Positions 52,149 to 61,634 are shown, counted from the first letter of the stretch. The stretch is DNA of 64,000 nt from Comamonas thiooxydans (GCF_000964545.1 NZ_BBVD01000004.1:124001-188000); one strand, 5' to 3'. The notes: generated from the sequence alone by a model not told the origin. Made by a program: numbers and translations.

Positions 52149-53240
52149 GTGTCGCGCCCCCATCAGCCCCCCGCTACAGCCCCCGAGGACTGCAGAGCAC
52201 CGAGGCTGGAAGCGCCTGCCGACACCTGGCGCCTTTCCCGCCGCCAGGCCATGACCCTGGCGGTGGCTTCGGCGACCTCCCTGATCGCGGACAGCGCGCA
52301 TGCTGCCAGGGATGCGAGCGCCCTGCCGTCGAATTCCAGCCGCAGCCGCAACGAACTCTCGCTGGTCGTTCCCTATGCGGCGGGCGGACCGCTGGATCGG
52401 GCAGCGCGCAAGCTGACGCAGGAAACCACGGCCCTAGGCAATATCAATGTGCTCAATGTCGCAGGCGACGGTGGCGCCACGGGTGCAGCCATGGTGGCCA
52501 GAGCAGGAGCGCGCGAGCCCATGCTGCTGATGGGTGCCGTGGCCACACATGCCATCCTTCCCTGGCTCAACCCCCAGTTGCCCTACGATCCGCTGCGCGA
52601 CTTTCAGCCGCTGACACTCGTGGCCCGCATGCCTCATGTGCTGGTCATGCGCAGCGAACTGGCCATGCAGTGGCGCATCTACACGCCCGAGGATTTGCTG
52701 CGCTTCATGTCCAAGCACCGGCAGCCCCTGCGCTATGCCTCGGCGGGCAACGGCAGCATCGGCCATATCGCGGGCCAGTGGTTCCAGTCGCTGACCCAGG
52801 TTCCGCTCCAGCACCTGCCGTTTGGCGGGGCCAGGCCGGCTCTGTCGGCCTTGCTCGAGGGCACGGCCGATCTGATGTTCGACAACATTGCCTCGGCTCT
52901 GCCTCATCTGCGGGCCGGCAGGCTCAAGGCCATTGGCGTGACCTGGCGCTCGCCGCTGCCGGCTCTGCCGGAAGTGCCCAGCCTGGACGACAGCATCAAG
53001 GGCATGAATCTGACCACCTGGTTCGGCATCTTTGCCACTGCCGGCATCACGGACAGCCAGGCCAAGCGCTGGTCGGAGACTTTTGCCCAGACGCTGCAAA
53101 GGCCCGATATACAGCAGTACTTCGACGCCATGGGCGTGGTGCGCGACGACCTGCGTCTGCAGGACTTTGCCCGCCTGGTGCAGGCCGAGCATGCGCGCTA
53201 CGGACAGCTCGTCAAGCGCGCCCAGATACAGATGCACTGA
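52149..53240 (+). CDS. Bug/TctC-type periplasmic solute receptor
   Basis: This 363-residue protein of the tripartite tricarboxylate receptor family starts at a GTG at 52149. The N-terminus has a twin-arginine-like signal (LSRRQAMTLAVASATSL, cleavage after AHA). The mature part reads ELSLVVPYAAGGPLDRAARK, VAGDGGATGAAMVARA and ASAGNGSIGHIAGQWF, which is the Bug ligand cleft. There are no TctA/TctB membrane genes nearby. It lies between hpd and phhA, which suggests a role with an aromatic acid, but this is only context. The spacing to phhA is 94 nt. Confidence 0.85.
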   Translation: MSRPHQPPATAPEDCRAPRLEAPADTWRLSRRQAMTLAVASATSLIADSAHAARDASALPSNSSRSRNELSLVVPYAAGGPLDRAARKLTQETTALGNINVLNVAGDGGATGAAMVARAGAREPMLLMGAVATHAILPWLNPQLPYDPLRDFQPLTLVARMPHVLVMRSELAMQWRIYTPEDLLRFMSKHRQPLRYASAGNGSIGHIAGQWFQSLTQVPLQHLPFGGARPALSALLEGTADLMFDNIASALPHLRAGRLKAIGVTWRSPLPALPEVPSLDDSIKGMNLTTWFGIFATAGITDSQAKRWSETFAQTLQRPDIQQYFDAMGVVRDDLRLQDFARLVQAEHARYGQLVKRAQIQMH

Positions 53241-53334
53241 GCCAGCTTTCGGCTCGCTTCTCCTTTTCCCTGCTGCGCCCCGGCCACGAGCTCTGGCCGC
53301 AGCCTTCGCGACCCCTCATCTCAGGGAGTACCTT

Positions 53335-54219
53335 ATGAACAGCATCCAGAACAGCACCGCCATGACCGGCGGCATCGGCGCGGCCCCCGTCGTCTATGGC
53401 CAGTCCGACCGCCCTCCACGCGGCGACTACACGCGTGCCCATGCAGACTACACCTGCACGCAAGACTATGCCGCCTATACCGAGGCCGAGCATGACACCT
53501 ACCACCGCCTCTACGAGCGCCAATCCGCGCTGCTGCCGGGCCGCGCCAGCCAGCATTTCATCGACGCCCTGCCGTCGCTGGGCGCCAAGGAGCGCATTCC
53601 GCGCTTCGAGGAAATCAACGAGCGACTATTCAAGGCCACGGGCTGGGAGATCGTCGGCGTTCCAGGTCTGATTCCCGAGGTACCGTTCTTCTCGCTGCTG
53701 GCCCAGCGCAAATTCCCGGTCACGGACTGGATACGCAAGCCCGAGGAGTTCGAATACATCGTCGAGCCCGACATCTTTCACGACCTCTTTGGCCATGTGC
53801 CGCTGCTGTTCAACCCCGTCATGGCCGATTTCATCCAGGCCTACGGACAGGGCGGCCTCAAGGCCGCCGAACTCGGCGCCTGCGAGATGCTGTCGCGCCT
53901 GTACTGGTACACGGTGGAATTCGGTCTGATCCGTGAGAGCGGCGGCGTGCGCGCCTATGGCGCAGGCATTCTCAGCTCTGTGGGCGAGCTGGAGTACAGC
54001 GTCAACAGCCCGCAGCCGCACCGTTTGCCGCTGCAGCTGGAGCGCACCATGCGCACGCTCTACAAGATTGACACCTATCAGCAGACCTATTTCGTGATTG
54101 ACGACATGCCCCACCTGCTGAACCTGGCCGATACCGACTTTGCGCCGCTGTATGAGCAGCTTCGTCAGCGGCCCACCATTGGCGCCAAGGAGTTGCTGCC
54201 CGGCGAGCAGCTGATTTAG
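53335..54219 (+). CDS. phhA: Phenylalanine 4-monooxygenase
   Basis: This 294-residue monomeric bacterial enzyme hydroxylates phenylalanine to tyrosine with tetrahydrobiopterin. Iron ligands are the two His in FHDLFGHVPLL and the Glu in YWYTVEFGLI. RIPRFEEINERLFKATGWEI and SSVGELEYS are family markers. The ATG at 53335 follows GGGAG; the longer upstream frame is a shadow of the Bug gene. With hpd it forms a Phe-Tyr-homogentisate route lacking an aminotransferase and the pterin-carbinolamine dehydratase (phhB) in this window. Confidence 0.96.
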   Translation: MNSIQNSTAMTGGIGAAPVVYGQSDRPPRGDYTRAHADYTCTQDYAAYTEAEHDTYHRLYERQSALLPGRASQHFIDALPSLGAKERIPRFEEINERLFKATGWEIVGVPGLIPEVPFFSLLAQRKFPVTDWIRKPEEFEYIVEPDIFHDLFGHVPLLFNPVMADFIQAYGQGGLKAAELGACEMLSRLYWYTVEFGLIRESGGVRAYGAGILSSVGELEYSVNSPQPHRLPLQLERTMRTLYKIDTYQQTYFVIDDMPHLLNLADTDFAPLYEQLRQRPTIGAKELLPGEQLI

Positions 54220-54460
54220 TCAGCGGATGTATACCGGCACGCGCCTTGGCAAGCGCGAGGTCAAGAGCCGAATTGTCAGATGAGAATTCGGCTCTATTCC
54301 TTTCCAGAAAAGCGCATAAAGCTCCATTTTTAATAGCAATTGACGCCGAATATCCAGGCTGCAAGCCCTGCATGACTTGGCTGCGCCCTGAAACCCTGAC
54401 CGCAGCATTGCACCTATAGTGAGCGCCAGAGGCAAACTGCCGCCCACTCACTTCTTCACA

Positions 54461-56908
54461 ATGCATTACCGCTGCAACCAACTGCTGCGCTGGCTTTTAG
54501 CGCTCCAACTTTGCATAGGTCTGGCCGTCGCGGCCGAGCTGCCTGCCAATGGCGATATCCAGACCACGTCCATCGCCCAGATTCAACAAGCATCGAACAC
54601 CCTGGACAAGGTACGCCAGTCGCTCGATGACGCCGACACCTCCGAAACGCTGCAGGCACTGTCCGAAAAAGCCCTGCAGTCCAAACGCGATGCCGACAAT
54701 GCCGTCACGGCGCTGGAGCCGCTGCTCAAGCAAATCGACGCTCGCATTGCCCAGCTGGGTCCGGTGGCCGAAGGCAGCGAGGAATCCCCCGAACTGAGCC
54801 TGCAGCGCAAGGATCTGGCGCAGCAGCACAGCGAGCTGGACTCCGCGCTCAAGCGCGGCAAGCTGTTGTCCATGGAGGCCAAACAGACCACGGACAGCAT
54901 CGAGAAAATCCGCACCCAGCAGTTCAACGCACAGATCGCCCGCAAAGTGGCATCGCCGCTGTCGCCCTCGCTGTGGAAGCAGTTTGCCGAACATCTGCCA
55001 ACCGACCTGCAGCGCATTGCGGCCCTGACACGCCAGGGCCAGGCCAGCTTTGCGGCAGCCATTGCCGAACATGGCTGGTCGGCCACGCTGACCAGCATTG
55101 CCCTGGCGCTGTTTGTGATGTTTCCGCTGCGCATCGGCCTGCGCTATGCAGGCCGCAAATTTGCGGCCTCCGAACGCGCACCCAACGGACGGCTGCGCCG
55201 CACAGGTCTGGCTGTCTGGATGCTGGTAGTGGGTACGGCCCTGCCCGGCCTGGCCAGTCTGATATTCATCGAGAGCCTGCGCTCCATAGACGCGATTGCA
55301 CCGCGCCTGCAGACCGTGGCCGATGCCTGGATTCAATCCTCATTTGTCGCCGCCTTCTTCCTCTCCGTCAGCGCCTGCCTGCTGGTGCCCAAGCGTCCGA
55401 CCTGGCGACTGCTCAACATCGACGACATCGCCGCCCCTGCGCTCACACGCTTTGCCTGGGGAGCCGCCGGTCTGACCTGGTTCTCCATGATGCTCAACGC
55501 GGTGGACATTGCCGCACGCACCAGTGCCGTCAGCAGCGTGGCCCTGGACGGACTGATTGCGCTCGTCTATGCCTTGCTCATCATGTCGGTGCTGATGGTC
55601 ATCAACAAGCAACGCAAGCGCCAGCAACTGGCCGAGCGCGAGAAGGCCGCTCACCATGGTGACGATTACCGGCCTGCGGCAACCAGTCGCTGGCTGATGC
55701 TGGCCTGGCTGGGCGGGCATCTGACGGTGCTGGCCGCACTCATCGCAGCGCTGATCGGTTATCTGAACTTCTCGGTATTCGCAGCCACGCAAATGGTCTG
55801 GATCACCGTGGTGGTTCTGGCCACCTCGCTGCTGATGAAGTTTGCCGACGACCTCTTTACCTGGCTGTGCTCCAGCGAGAGCCGTATCGGACAGGGCTTC
55901 GCTGCCGGCACGGGGCTCAGGCCCTCGCGCCTGGAGCAGGTTGGCGTGCTGTTGTCGGCTCTCACGCGTGTCTGCCTGTTGCTGCTGGGGCTGATGGCGC
56001 TGATCGCGCCCTTTGGCAACTCCAGCAGCCTGATCGTGCTGGCCGATACGCTGACCAATGGCCTTCCCGTGGGCGACTCCTTCCTGCGCCCCATGACGAT
56101 CTTGCGCGGCCTGCTGGTGCTGGTTGCAGGCCTGACCGTGTTTGGCGCCCTGCAGCACTGGCTGGTGGAAACCTATCTGCCCAAGACCGAGCTGGATATA
56201 GGCGCACGCAACTCCATCAGCACAGTGGCCCGCTATATGGGCATTTTGCTGTCCGGCCTGTGGACGCTGGCGGCCCTGGGCATAGGCTTTGAAAAAGTGG
56301 CGCTGCTGGCCAGCGCCTTGTCCGTCGGCATCGGCTTCGGTCTGCAGGCCATCACGCAGAACTTTGTCTCGGGCCTGATTCTGCTGGCCGAGCGCCCCGT
56401 GAAGCTGGGCGACCGCGTGCGTATCGGCGATCAGGTCGGCGACATCCGCCGCATCAGCGTGCGCGCCACCGAGATTCAGACCGATGACAAATCCACCGTC
56501 ATCGTGCCCAACTCGGAGTTCATCACCAAGTCCGTGCAGAACCTGACCATGGATGGCGCGCTGGGCCGCATCTCGATCGCGTTCTCGGTGCCGCTGAACA
56601 CCGATATCGTCAAGCTGCGCGAGGTGCTGCTGGGCCTTTATGCCGAGCATGAGGCCGTGCTGAGCACCCCTGCTCCTTCAATGTATGTGGACTCCATCAA
56701 TGGCAGCGTGGTCAACATCACCAGCTTCGGCCATGTCTCCAGTTCGCGCAATGTCTACAGCACGCGCAGCGACCTGCTGTTCGGCCTGCTGCAGCGCTGC
56801 GCCGAGCAGCAGATCGCCCTGGTTTCCGCCACCGACATCCACCTGATTCAGGACCCGCAGGCCCGTGCCCCGGCGTCGGCTGCGGAGGCGCCCACCTCGG
56901 CTGCCTGA
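54461..56908 (+). CDS. Large MscS-family mechanosensitive channel with DUF3772
   Basis: This is an 815-residue inner-membrane channel. A signal peptide (LLRWLLALQLCIGLAVA) is followed by a periplasmic coiled-coil-like DUF3772 region (about residues 30-190, ISQ/LDKVRQSLDDADTSETL repeats of helix), about ten to eleven helices, and the C-terminal MscS pore and beta domain (SALSVGIGFGLQAITQNFVS, ERPVKLGDRVRIGDQVGDI). The ATG at 54461 begins the signal peptide; the 54419 GTG would add 14 residues. It releases solutes on hypo-osmotic shock. Its last 61 bases overlap the converging hydrolase gene. Confidence 0.9.
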   Translation: MHYRCNQLLRWLLALQLCIGLAVAAELPANGDIQTTSIAQIQQASNTLDKVRQSLDDADTSETLQALSEKALQSKRDADNAVTALEPLLKQIDARIAQLGPVAEGSEESPELSLQRKDLAQQHSELDSALKRGKLLSMEAKQTTDSIEKIRTQQFNAQIARKVASPLSPSLWKQFAEHLPTDLQRIAALTRQGQASFAAAIAEHGWSATLTSIALALFVMFPLRIGLRYAGRKFAASERAPNGRLRRTGLAVWMLVVGTALPGLASLIFIESLRSIDAIAPRLQTVADAWIQSSFVAAFFLSVSACLLVPKRPTWRLLNIDDIAAPALTRFAWGAAGLTWFSMMLNAVDIAARTSAVSSVALDGLIALVYALLIMSVLMVINKQRKRQQLAEREKAAHHGDDYRPAATSRWLMLAWLGGHLTVLAALIAALIGYLNFSVFAATQMVWITVVVLATSLLMKFADDLFTWLCSSESRIGQGFAAGTGLRPSRLEQVGVLLSALTRVCLLLLGLMALIAPFGNSSSLIVLADTLTNGLPVGDSFLRPMTILRGLLVLVAGLTVFGALQHWLVETYLPKTELDIGARNSISTVARYMGILLSGLWTLAALGIGFEKVALLASALSVGIGFGLQAITQNFVSGLILLAERPVKLGDRVRIGDQVGDIRRISVRATEIQTDDKSTVIVPNSEFITKSVQNLTMDGALGRISIAFSVPLNTDIVKLREVLLGLYAEHEAVLSTPAPSMYVDSINGSVVNITSFGHVSSSRNVYSTRSDLLFGLLQRCAEQQIALVSATDIHLIQDPQARAPASAAEAPTSAA

Positions 56909-57831
56909 TGCCCGCTCTGCAATTGCGCCTGCAACTGCAGGCAGTGCTGCCAGACCCGAGGATCGAACAGCAGCTGCATATGCGCTGCATCGTCGACCTG
57001 ATGACACTGCGCATTCGGCAAGATCGCAAGACCAGGGGGGAAGACGATGTTGTCGCTGCTGCTGCACCAGCAGCTGAATGACACATCCTGGGGCGGCGGC
57101 CCCAGCCGCTGCAGCCAGTCGCTGCCTTCGCGCATATCCACGGCCGGCAGGCGCTGCGCAAACCGCGCCAGCCAGGCTCCGCCATGCGGCGTGGCCACGG
57201 TGACCACATGGGCCGCATGGCGCGCACGCTCATCAGCATCGAGCCGATTGAGCCAGGCCCGCACCACCAGACCGCCCATGCTGTGCGCAACCAGAAGAGG
57301 GGCACGGCCGGTTTGCTGGACCATGGCTTTCACGCATCTGTCGAGATCGTCCACCATGGCATCGACTGGACTGCCATGAGCCGGCTCCAGCGTCACGGCC
57401 ATGCAGGGAATACCGCGTGCCTTGAGCCTGCGCAGCCACACGGTCCACACGCCACGGTTGCAGAAATAGCCATGCACCAGTACCACGCCCACCTGCCCTT
57501 GCAGCTGCTTGCCCTCGCGATCCACAGGCACTCCATCGGGCTCTGCATGCTCGCCAAAAGGAATCTGCCAGCCGAACAGCCGCCAGGCCCAGCGCCACTC
57601 GGCAAACCAGGCCCGCAGCGCGACCATGGCAGGCGGCAGCGGCAATCCACGACCGCGCAGCACCGCACGCATCATCAGCATCTGCGTGCCCAGCTGCAGC
57701 CCGGCTCCGCTCGCAATCAGCCCCGCGCCCAGCAGTGCCACAGCCACTGAGCGCGGCCACCAATAGCTGCACCAGAGCAACAGCGCCAGCCAGCTTCCCA
57801 TCACCACACAGCGCCAGAACCAGGTATTCAA
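56848..57831 (-). CDS. Alpha/beta-hydrolase, lipase/esterase-like
   Basis: This 327-residue protein has two or three N-terminal hydrophobic helices (about residues 5-65) and then a hydrolase domain: VVLVHGYFCNRGVW (oxyanion strand), the nucleophile elbow VAHSMGGLVVR with catalytic Ser, and a late His in DDAAHMQLLFD. The membrane segment suggests anchoring with the enzyme facing the periplasm or cytoplasm. The gene converges on the MscS gene and the two coding sequences overlap by 61 bp. The product may be a triacylglycerol lipase or a cutinase-like enzyme; the substrate is unknown. Confidence 0.83.
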   Translation of the reverse strand: MNTWFWRCVVMGSWLALLLWCSYWWPRSVAVALLGAGLIASGAGLQLGTQMLMMRAVLRGRGLPLPPAMVALRAWFAEWRWAWRLFGWQIPFGEHAEPDGVPVDREGKQLQGQVGVVLVHGYFCNRGVWTVWLRRLKARGIPCMAVTLEPAHGSPVDAMVDDLDRCVKAMVQQTGRAPLLVAHSMGGLVVRAWLNRLDADERARHAAHVVTVATPHGGAWLARFAQRLPAVDMREGSDWLQRLGPPPQDVSFSCWCSSSDNIVFPPGLAILPNAQCHQVDDAAHMQLLFDPRVWQHCLQLQAQLQSGHQAAEVGASAADAGARACGS

Positions 57832-58035
57832 AGCTGCTCCTCCTCAGAACGTGTTTGCGTTCTCGGACCCAGCGTAGCAAGCATGCCGCTCCACGCCTAG
57901 GACAAGCCCCCGTAGACCCTGACAGACCGCATCCGCAGAATCAGCCGCAGCGCAGGTTTTGCACGCTGGCCTTCTTTGTTCAACCCGCCGCCCTCTTCCC
58001 TGGACGACGAGCGGCTTCTGCAAGGTACCTCTTCT

Positions 58036-59745
58036 ATGGACGCTGCCGCTCCCTGGTTCAAGAACTATCCGCCCAATGTGCCGCACGATGTGCAGCCCGA
58101 ACAGTACCGCTCGCTGGTGCACCTGCTCGAAGAAGCCTTCAGCCAGCATGCAGAGCGGCCGTTTTCGGTCTGCATGGACCGCTGGATGAGCTATGCCGAG
58201 CTGGACCGGCTATCCGCACAGATGGGGGCCTGGCTGCAGAGTCTGGGTCTGGAGCCAGGAGCGCGCGTGGCCATCATGCTGCCCAATGTGCCGCAATTCG
58301 CCGTCAGCATGGCCGGCGTGCTGCGTGCAGGCTTTACCTGCGTCAACGTCAACCCGCTCTACACCGCGCGCGAGCTCGAGCATCAGCTCAAGGACTCGGG
58401 CGCCACGGCCATCATCATCCTGGAGAACTTTGCCCACACCCTGGCCCAGGTGCTGGAGCGCAGCCATATCCGCCATATCTGCCTGACCAGCATGGGCGAT
58501 CTGCTCGGCGGCCTGTACGGCAGCTGGATCACCTTTGCCGTGCGCCATCTGGCCAAGATGGTGCCGGCCTTCGACCTGCCCCTTGGCTCGGATTCAGGCG
58601 CCGGCAGCCAGCAGCGCCAGGTCGCCCAGTTCAGCAAGGCGCTGACCGAGGGCGCAGGACGCAAGCTCATCCCCAGCACGGCCACGCTGGACTCGATTGC
58701 CTTTCTGCAATACACGGGTGGCACCACGGGCCTGTCCAAGGGGGCGGTACTGACCCATCGCAATATCGTCGCCGCCACGCTGCAGGCCCATACCTGGTTC
58801 ACCCCAGCGCTGGAAGGCAGGGTCAAGGCCAATGAAACCCATATCGTGGCGGCCTTGCCGCTCTATCACATTTTCGCGCTCACCGTGAGCCTGTTCGCCA
58901 TGCGACTGGGCGGCAGCCTGAGTCTGATTCCCAACCCGCGCGATATCCCGAAATTTGTGAAGGTGCTCAAGAAGCGGCCCTTCCATGTGCTGCCAGCCGT
59001 GAACACCTTGTTCAATGCGCTGCTCAATAACCCGGAGTTCCGCCAGCTCGATTTCTCGCAGTTGTTCATCTCCCAGGCCGGCGGCATGGCGGCGTCCGAA
59101 GGCACGGCGCGTCAGTGGCAGCAGACCACGGGCTGCGCCATGATCGAAGGCTGGGGCATGAGCGAGACCTGCGCCATAGGCACGAACAATCCCGTGACCA
59201 ACAAGGAGTTCACCGGCACCATAGGCCTGCCTCTGCCCGGCATCTCGATCGCCATCAAGGACGATGAAGGCCACGACCTGCCAAACGGCCAGGCGGGAGA
59301 GCTCTGCATCAAGGGCCCCAACGTCATGCACAGTTACTACAACCAGCCTGCAGAGACCGCCAAGGCCTTCACGGCCGACGGCTATATGCGCACCGGCGAT
59401 ATCGGTGTGCTGGACGACGAGGGATACACCCGCATCATCGACCGCAAAAAGGACATGATGGTGGTCAGCGGCTTCAACGTCTATCCGAACGAGCTGGAGA
59501 ACGTCATCTCCATGTGCCCCGGCGTGCTCGAATGCGCAGCCGTGGGCGTCAAGGACGATCAGCAGGGCGAATCGATCAAGGTCTATGTGGTGCGCAGCGA
59601 CCCCTCGCTGACGGAAGACCGGGTCATGCGCTACTGCCAGGAGCAGTTGACGGGCTACAAACGGCCACGCTATATCGAGTTCCGCGACGAGCTGCCCAAG
59701 ACCAATGTGGGCAAGATCCTGCGGCGCGAGCTGCGCTCGAACTGA
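58036..59745 (+). CDS. fadD: Long-chain fatty acid-CoA ligase
   Basis: This 569-residue adenylate-forming enzyme activates fatty acids for beta-oxidation. Motifs: YTGGTTGLSKGA (P-loop), GWGMSETCAIGTN, RTGDIGVLDDEGY and IDRKKDMMVVSGFNVYPNE (hinge and linker). The C-terminal catalytic Lys is in KTNVGKILRREL. The ATG at 58036 is chosen over an upstream TTG at 57976, with AAGG ten bases upstream. It is the likely feeder for the beta-oxidation operon at 0.2-7.1 kb, though far from it. It is divergent from the lipase-like gene. Confidence 0.94.
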   Translation: MDAAAPWFKNYPPNVPHDVQPEQYRSLVHLLEEAFSQHAERPFSVCMDRWMSYAELDRLSAQMGAWLQSLGLEPGARVAIMLPNVPQFAVSMAGVLRAGFTCVNVNPLYTARELEHQLKDSGATAIIILENFAHTLAQVLERSHIRHICLTSMGDLLGGLYGSWITFAVRHLAKMVPAFDLPLGSDSGAGSQQRQVAQFSKALTEGAGRKLIPSTATLDSIAFLQYTGGTTGLSKGAVLTHRNIVAATLQAHTWFTPALEGRVKANETHIVAALPLYHIFALTVSLFAMRLGGSLSLIPNPRDIPKFVKVLKKRPFHVLPAVNTLFNALLNNPEFRQLDFSQLFISQAGGMAASEGTARQWQQTTGCAMIEGWGMSETCAIGTNNPVTNKEFTGTIGLPLPGISIAIKDDEGHDLPNGQAGELCIKGPNVMHSYYNQPAETAKAFTADGYMRTGDIGVLDDEGYTRIIDRKKDMMVVSGFNVYPNELENVISMCPGVLECAAVGVKDDQQGESIKVYVVRSDPSLTEDRVMRYCQEQLTGYKRPRYIEFRDELPKTNVGKILRRELRSN

Positions 59746-59811
59746 GTTTTTTCAGAAAATTTACGAGTTTTCCCGAAGACTTCCAAAGTTGCTGCTAGAA
59801 TTGCGGTCTTC

Positions 59812-59886
59812 GGGTGATTAGCTCAGCGGTAGAGCACTGCCTTCACACGGCAGGGGTCACATGTTCGATCCATGTATCACCCACCA
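59812..59886 (+). tRNA. tRNA-Val (CAC), copy 1
   Basis: This is a 75-nt tRNA with CCA encoded. The acceptor stem is GGGTGAT/ATCACCC, the D-loop is AGCTCAGCGGTAGAGC, the anticodon stem CTGCC-TTCACAC-GGCAG gives anticodon CAC (codon GTG), and the T-arm is ACATG-TTCGATC-CATGT. The discriminator is A. It precedes an almost identical second copy by six bases. Confidence 0.97.
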
Positions 59887-59892
59887 GTTAAA

Positions 59893-59967
59893 GCGCGATT
59901 AGCTCAGCGGTAGAGCACTGCCTTCACACGGCAGGGGTCACATGTTCGATCCATGTATCGCGCACCA
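59893..59967 (+). tRNA. tRNA-Val (CAC), copy 2
   Basis: It is identical to copy 1 from the D-arm to the T-arm. Only the acceptor stem differs, GCGCGAT/ATCGCGC, with both strands changed so that all pairs are kept. CCA is encoded and the anticodon is CAC. The two genes are transcribed together and end at the terminator following. Confidence 0.97.
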
Positions 59968-59972
59968 GACAA

Positions 59973-60005
59973 AGCCTCTTGAATTTCGGTTCAAGGGGCT
60001 TTTTC
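59973..60005 (+). terminator. Rho-independent terminator of the tRNA-Val pair
   Basis: AGCCTCTTGAA pairs with TTCAAGGGGCT (one G-T pair) around a TTTCGG loop, then TTTTCTTT. It starts five bases after the second CCA. Confidence 0.92.
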
Positions 60006-60127
60006 TTTGCCCGCACGGCAGACCGCCCCCCCTCTTTTGGAGGATGCCTGCCCACCGATACGGCTTGCATAATGGTCTTCAGAGACAAGCTGCGCGCACT
60101 CCGAAGCATTCACAAGAAGACATTGCC

Positions 60128-60580
60128 ATGAGCCACACCGCCACCCTGGTCTGGGGAGACCATCTGCTCATGGGCCACGGGCCCATGGACGAATTGCACG
60201 AGGAATTCGTCGAGCTGATTGCCCTGCTGCAAACCGCCGAAGACAGCGAGCTGCCCAGTCTGCTGCAAGCCATGGAAAGCCATCTGCAGCACCACTTTGC
60301 CGAAGAGGACCAGTGGATGCTGAGTACCGGCTTCCCTCCACGCGACTGCCATATCGACGAACATGCGGCCGTGCTCAAGTCGGTGGCAGAGGTCCGCGTC
60401 AAGCTCGCCGAAGGCAATGTAGCCCTTTGCCGCGATCTGACCAAGGCCCTGGTGGACTGGTTTCCCGGCCACGCCACGCATCTCGACTCGGCCCTGGCGC
60501 ACTGGCTGTCCAAGCAGCGCTTTGGCGGCAAGCCCGTGGTGATTCGCCGCAACATCCTGCCTTCGGTCGAATCGCACTGA
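60128..60580 (+). CDS. Hemerythrin-like domain protein
   Basis: This 150-residue four-helix protein has the non-haem di-iron ligand pattern: His in DELHEEF, His in HLQHHFAEED (with Glu), His in CHIDEH, His in GHATHLDSALAHWL. Such bacteriohaemerythrins bind O2 or sense oxidative or NO conditions. The ATG at 60128 (MSHTATLVWG) is preceded by AAGAAG; the frame upstream overlaps the tRNA region and is not real. It lies 84 nt before the metallo-hydrolase gene and may be transcribed with it. Confidence 0.9.
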   Translation: MSHTATLVWGDHLLMGHGPMDELHEEFVELIALLQTAEDSELPSLLQAMESHLQHHFAEEDQWMLSTGFPPRDCHIDEHAAVLKSVAEVRVKLAEGNVALCRDLTKALVDWFPGHATHLDSALAHWLSKQRFGGKPVVIRRNILPSVESH

Positions 60581-60664
60581 GCAGCTCGCCCACGCGACAG
60601 CTGCGTGATGAGCGGTCTGCTAGGCTTGTGCAAAACACAAAGCACCGCACAGGAGACCAGTCCG

Positions 60665-61627
60665 ATGAATGCATCCCCGGCAATGCATGTCCCACTGCCG
60701 CCCGGCATGACCGTGCTGGAGCGCGGCTGGCTGTCGGCCAACAATATCGTCTTTGCCGCGCAGGCCGGCGATGCCGAAGGTGCTGCCGTCATCGACACCG
60801 GCTATGTCACGCACTCCGCACAAACACTGGCGCTGATCGAAAGCACGCTGGAAGGTCAGCCGCTGGCGCGCATTCTCAACACCCATCTGCACAGCGACCA
60901 TTGCGGAGGCAATGCTGCACTACAGCAGGCTTATCCACAGGTGCAGACCTTTATCGCACCAGGCCAAGCCGAGCAGGTACGCAGCTGGGACGACGCCGCC
61001 CTCAGCTACGCCCCCACGGGCCAGGAATGCCCACGCTTTGCCATCACGGGCCTGCTGCAGCCAGGCAGCGCGGTACGCCTGTCGGGGCGCGACTGGCAGA
61101 TCCATGCAGCCCCCGGCCATGATCCCCATTCGGTGATTCTGTTCGAGCCTGACAGCCGCATCCTGATCTCTGCCGATGCGCTATGGGAAAACGGCTTTGG
61201 CGTGGTCTTCCCCGAGATCGAAGGCATTGCCGCCTTCGACGAGGTCGCCGCAACACTGGACGTGATCGAGCGGCTGAAGCCCCGCCTCGTCATTCCCGGA
61301 CACGGCGGCTTGTTTGGCGATGTGCAGGCGGCTCTGGGCATTGCCCGCAAGCGGCTGGCAGGCTTTGTCCAGTCTCCGGAACGCCATGCCAGCTATGCCG
61401 CCAAGGTACTGCTCAAATACAAGCTGCTGGAGTGGCAAAGCATCAGGGTGCAGGATCTGCAGGACTGGGTTTGTGCCACCCCCTATTTCGGCATCCTGCA
61501 CCAGAGCTACTTTGGCGCACAGACCGCGCAGCAATGGCTGGAAAGTCTGATCGAGAGTCTGCTTGCCAGCGGCGCGGCCGAGCTGCGGCGCGATGCAACC
61601 GGTACTCCCATCCTGCTCAATCAGTGA
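60665..61627 (+). CDS. MBL-fold metallo-hydrolase
   Basis: This 320-residue protein has the metallo-beta-lactamase signature NTHLHSDHCGGNAAL (HxHxDH), a His in APGHDPHSV, the bridging Asp in LISADALWENGFG and a last His in VIPGHGG. A C-terminal helical domain of about 90 residues follows. The ATG at 60665 follows GGAG. The substrate is unknown; glyoxalase II and lactonase groups share these residues. The final helix region (WVCATPYFGILHQSYFG) is not diagnostic to me. Confidence 0.87.
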   Translation: MNASPAMHVPLPPGMTVLERGWLSANNIVFAAQAGDAEGAAVIDTGYVTHSAQTLALIESTLEGQPLARILNTHLHSDHCGGNAALQQAYPQVQTFIAPGQAEQVRSWDDAALSYAPTGQECPRFAITGLLQPGSAVRLSGRDWQIHAAPGHDPHSVILFEPDSRILISADALWENGFGVVFPEIEGIAAFDEVAATLDVIERLKPRLVIPGHGGLFGDVQAALGIARKRLAGFVQSPERHASYAAKVLLKYKLLEWQSIRVQDLQDWVCATPYFGILHQSYFGAQTAQQWLESLIESLLASGAAELRRDATGTPILLNQ

Positions 61628-61634
61628 GGAACGC

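Noticed and set aside
51926..53338. 470-codon frame overlapping the Bug receptor
   Set aside because: Different frame of the same DNA; the Bug protein has a signal peptide and family motifs, while this frame is Arg/Ala/Gln-rich noise.
59812..59967. tRNA-Val pair as a phage/island attachment site
   Set aside because: No integrase gene, no direct repeat of the tRNA 3' end downstream, and ordinary chromosomal genes follow.
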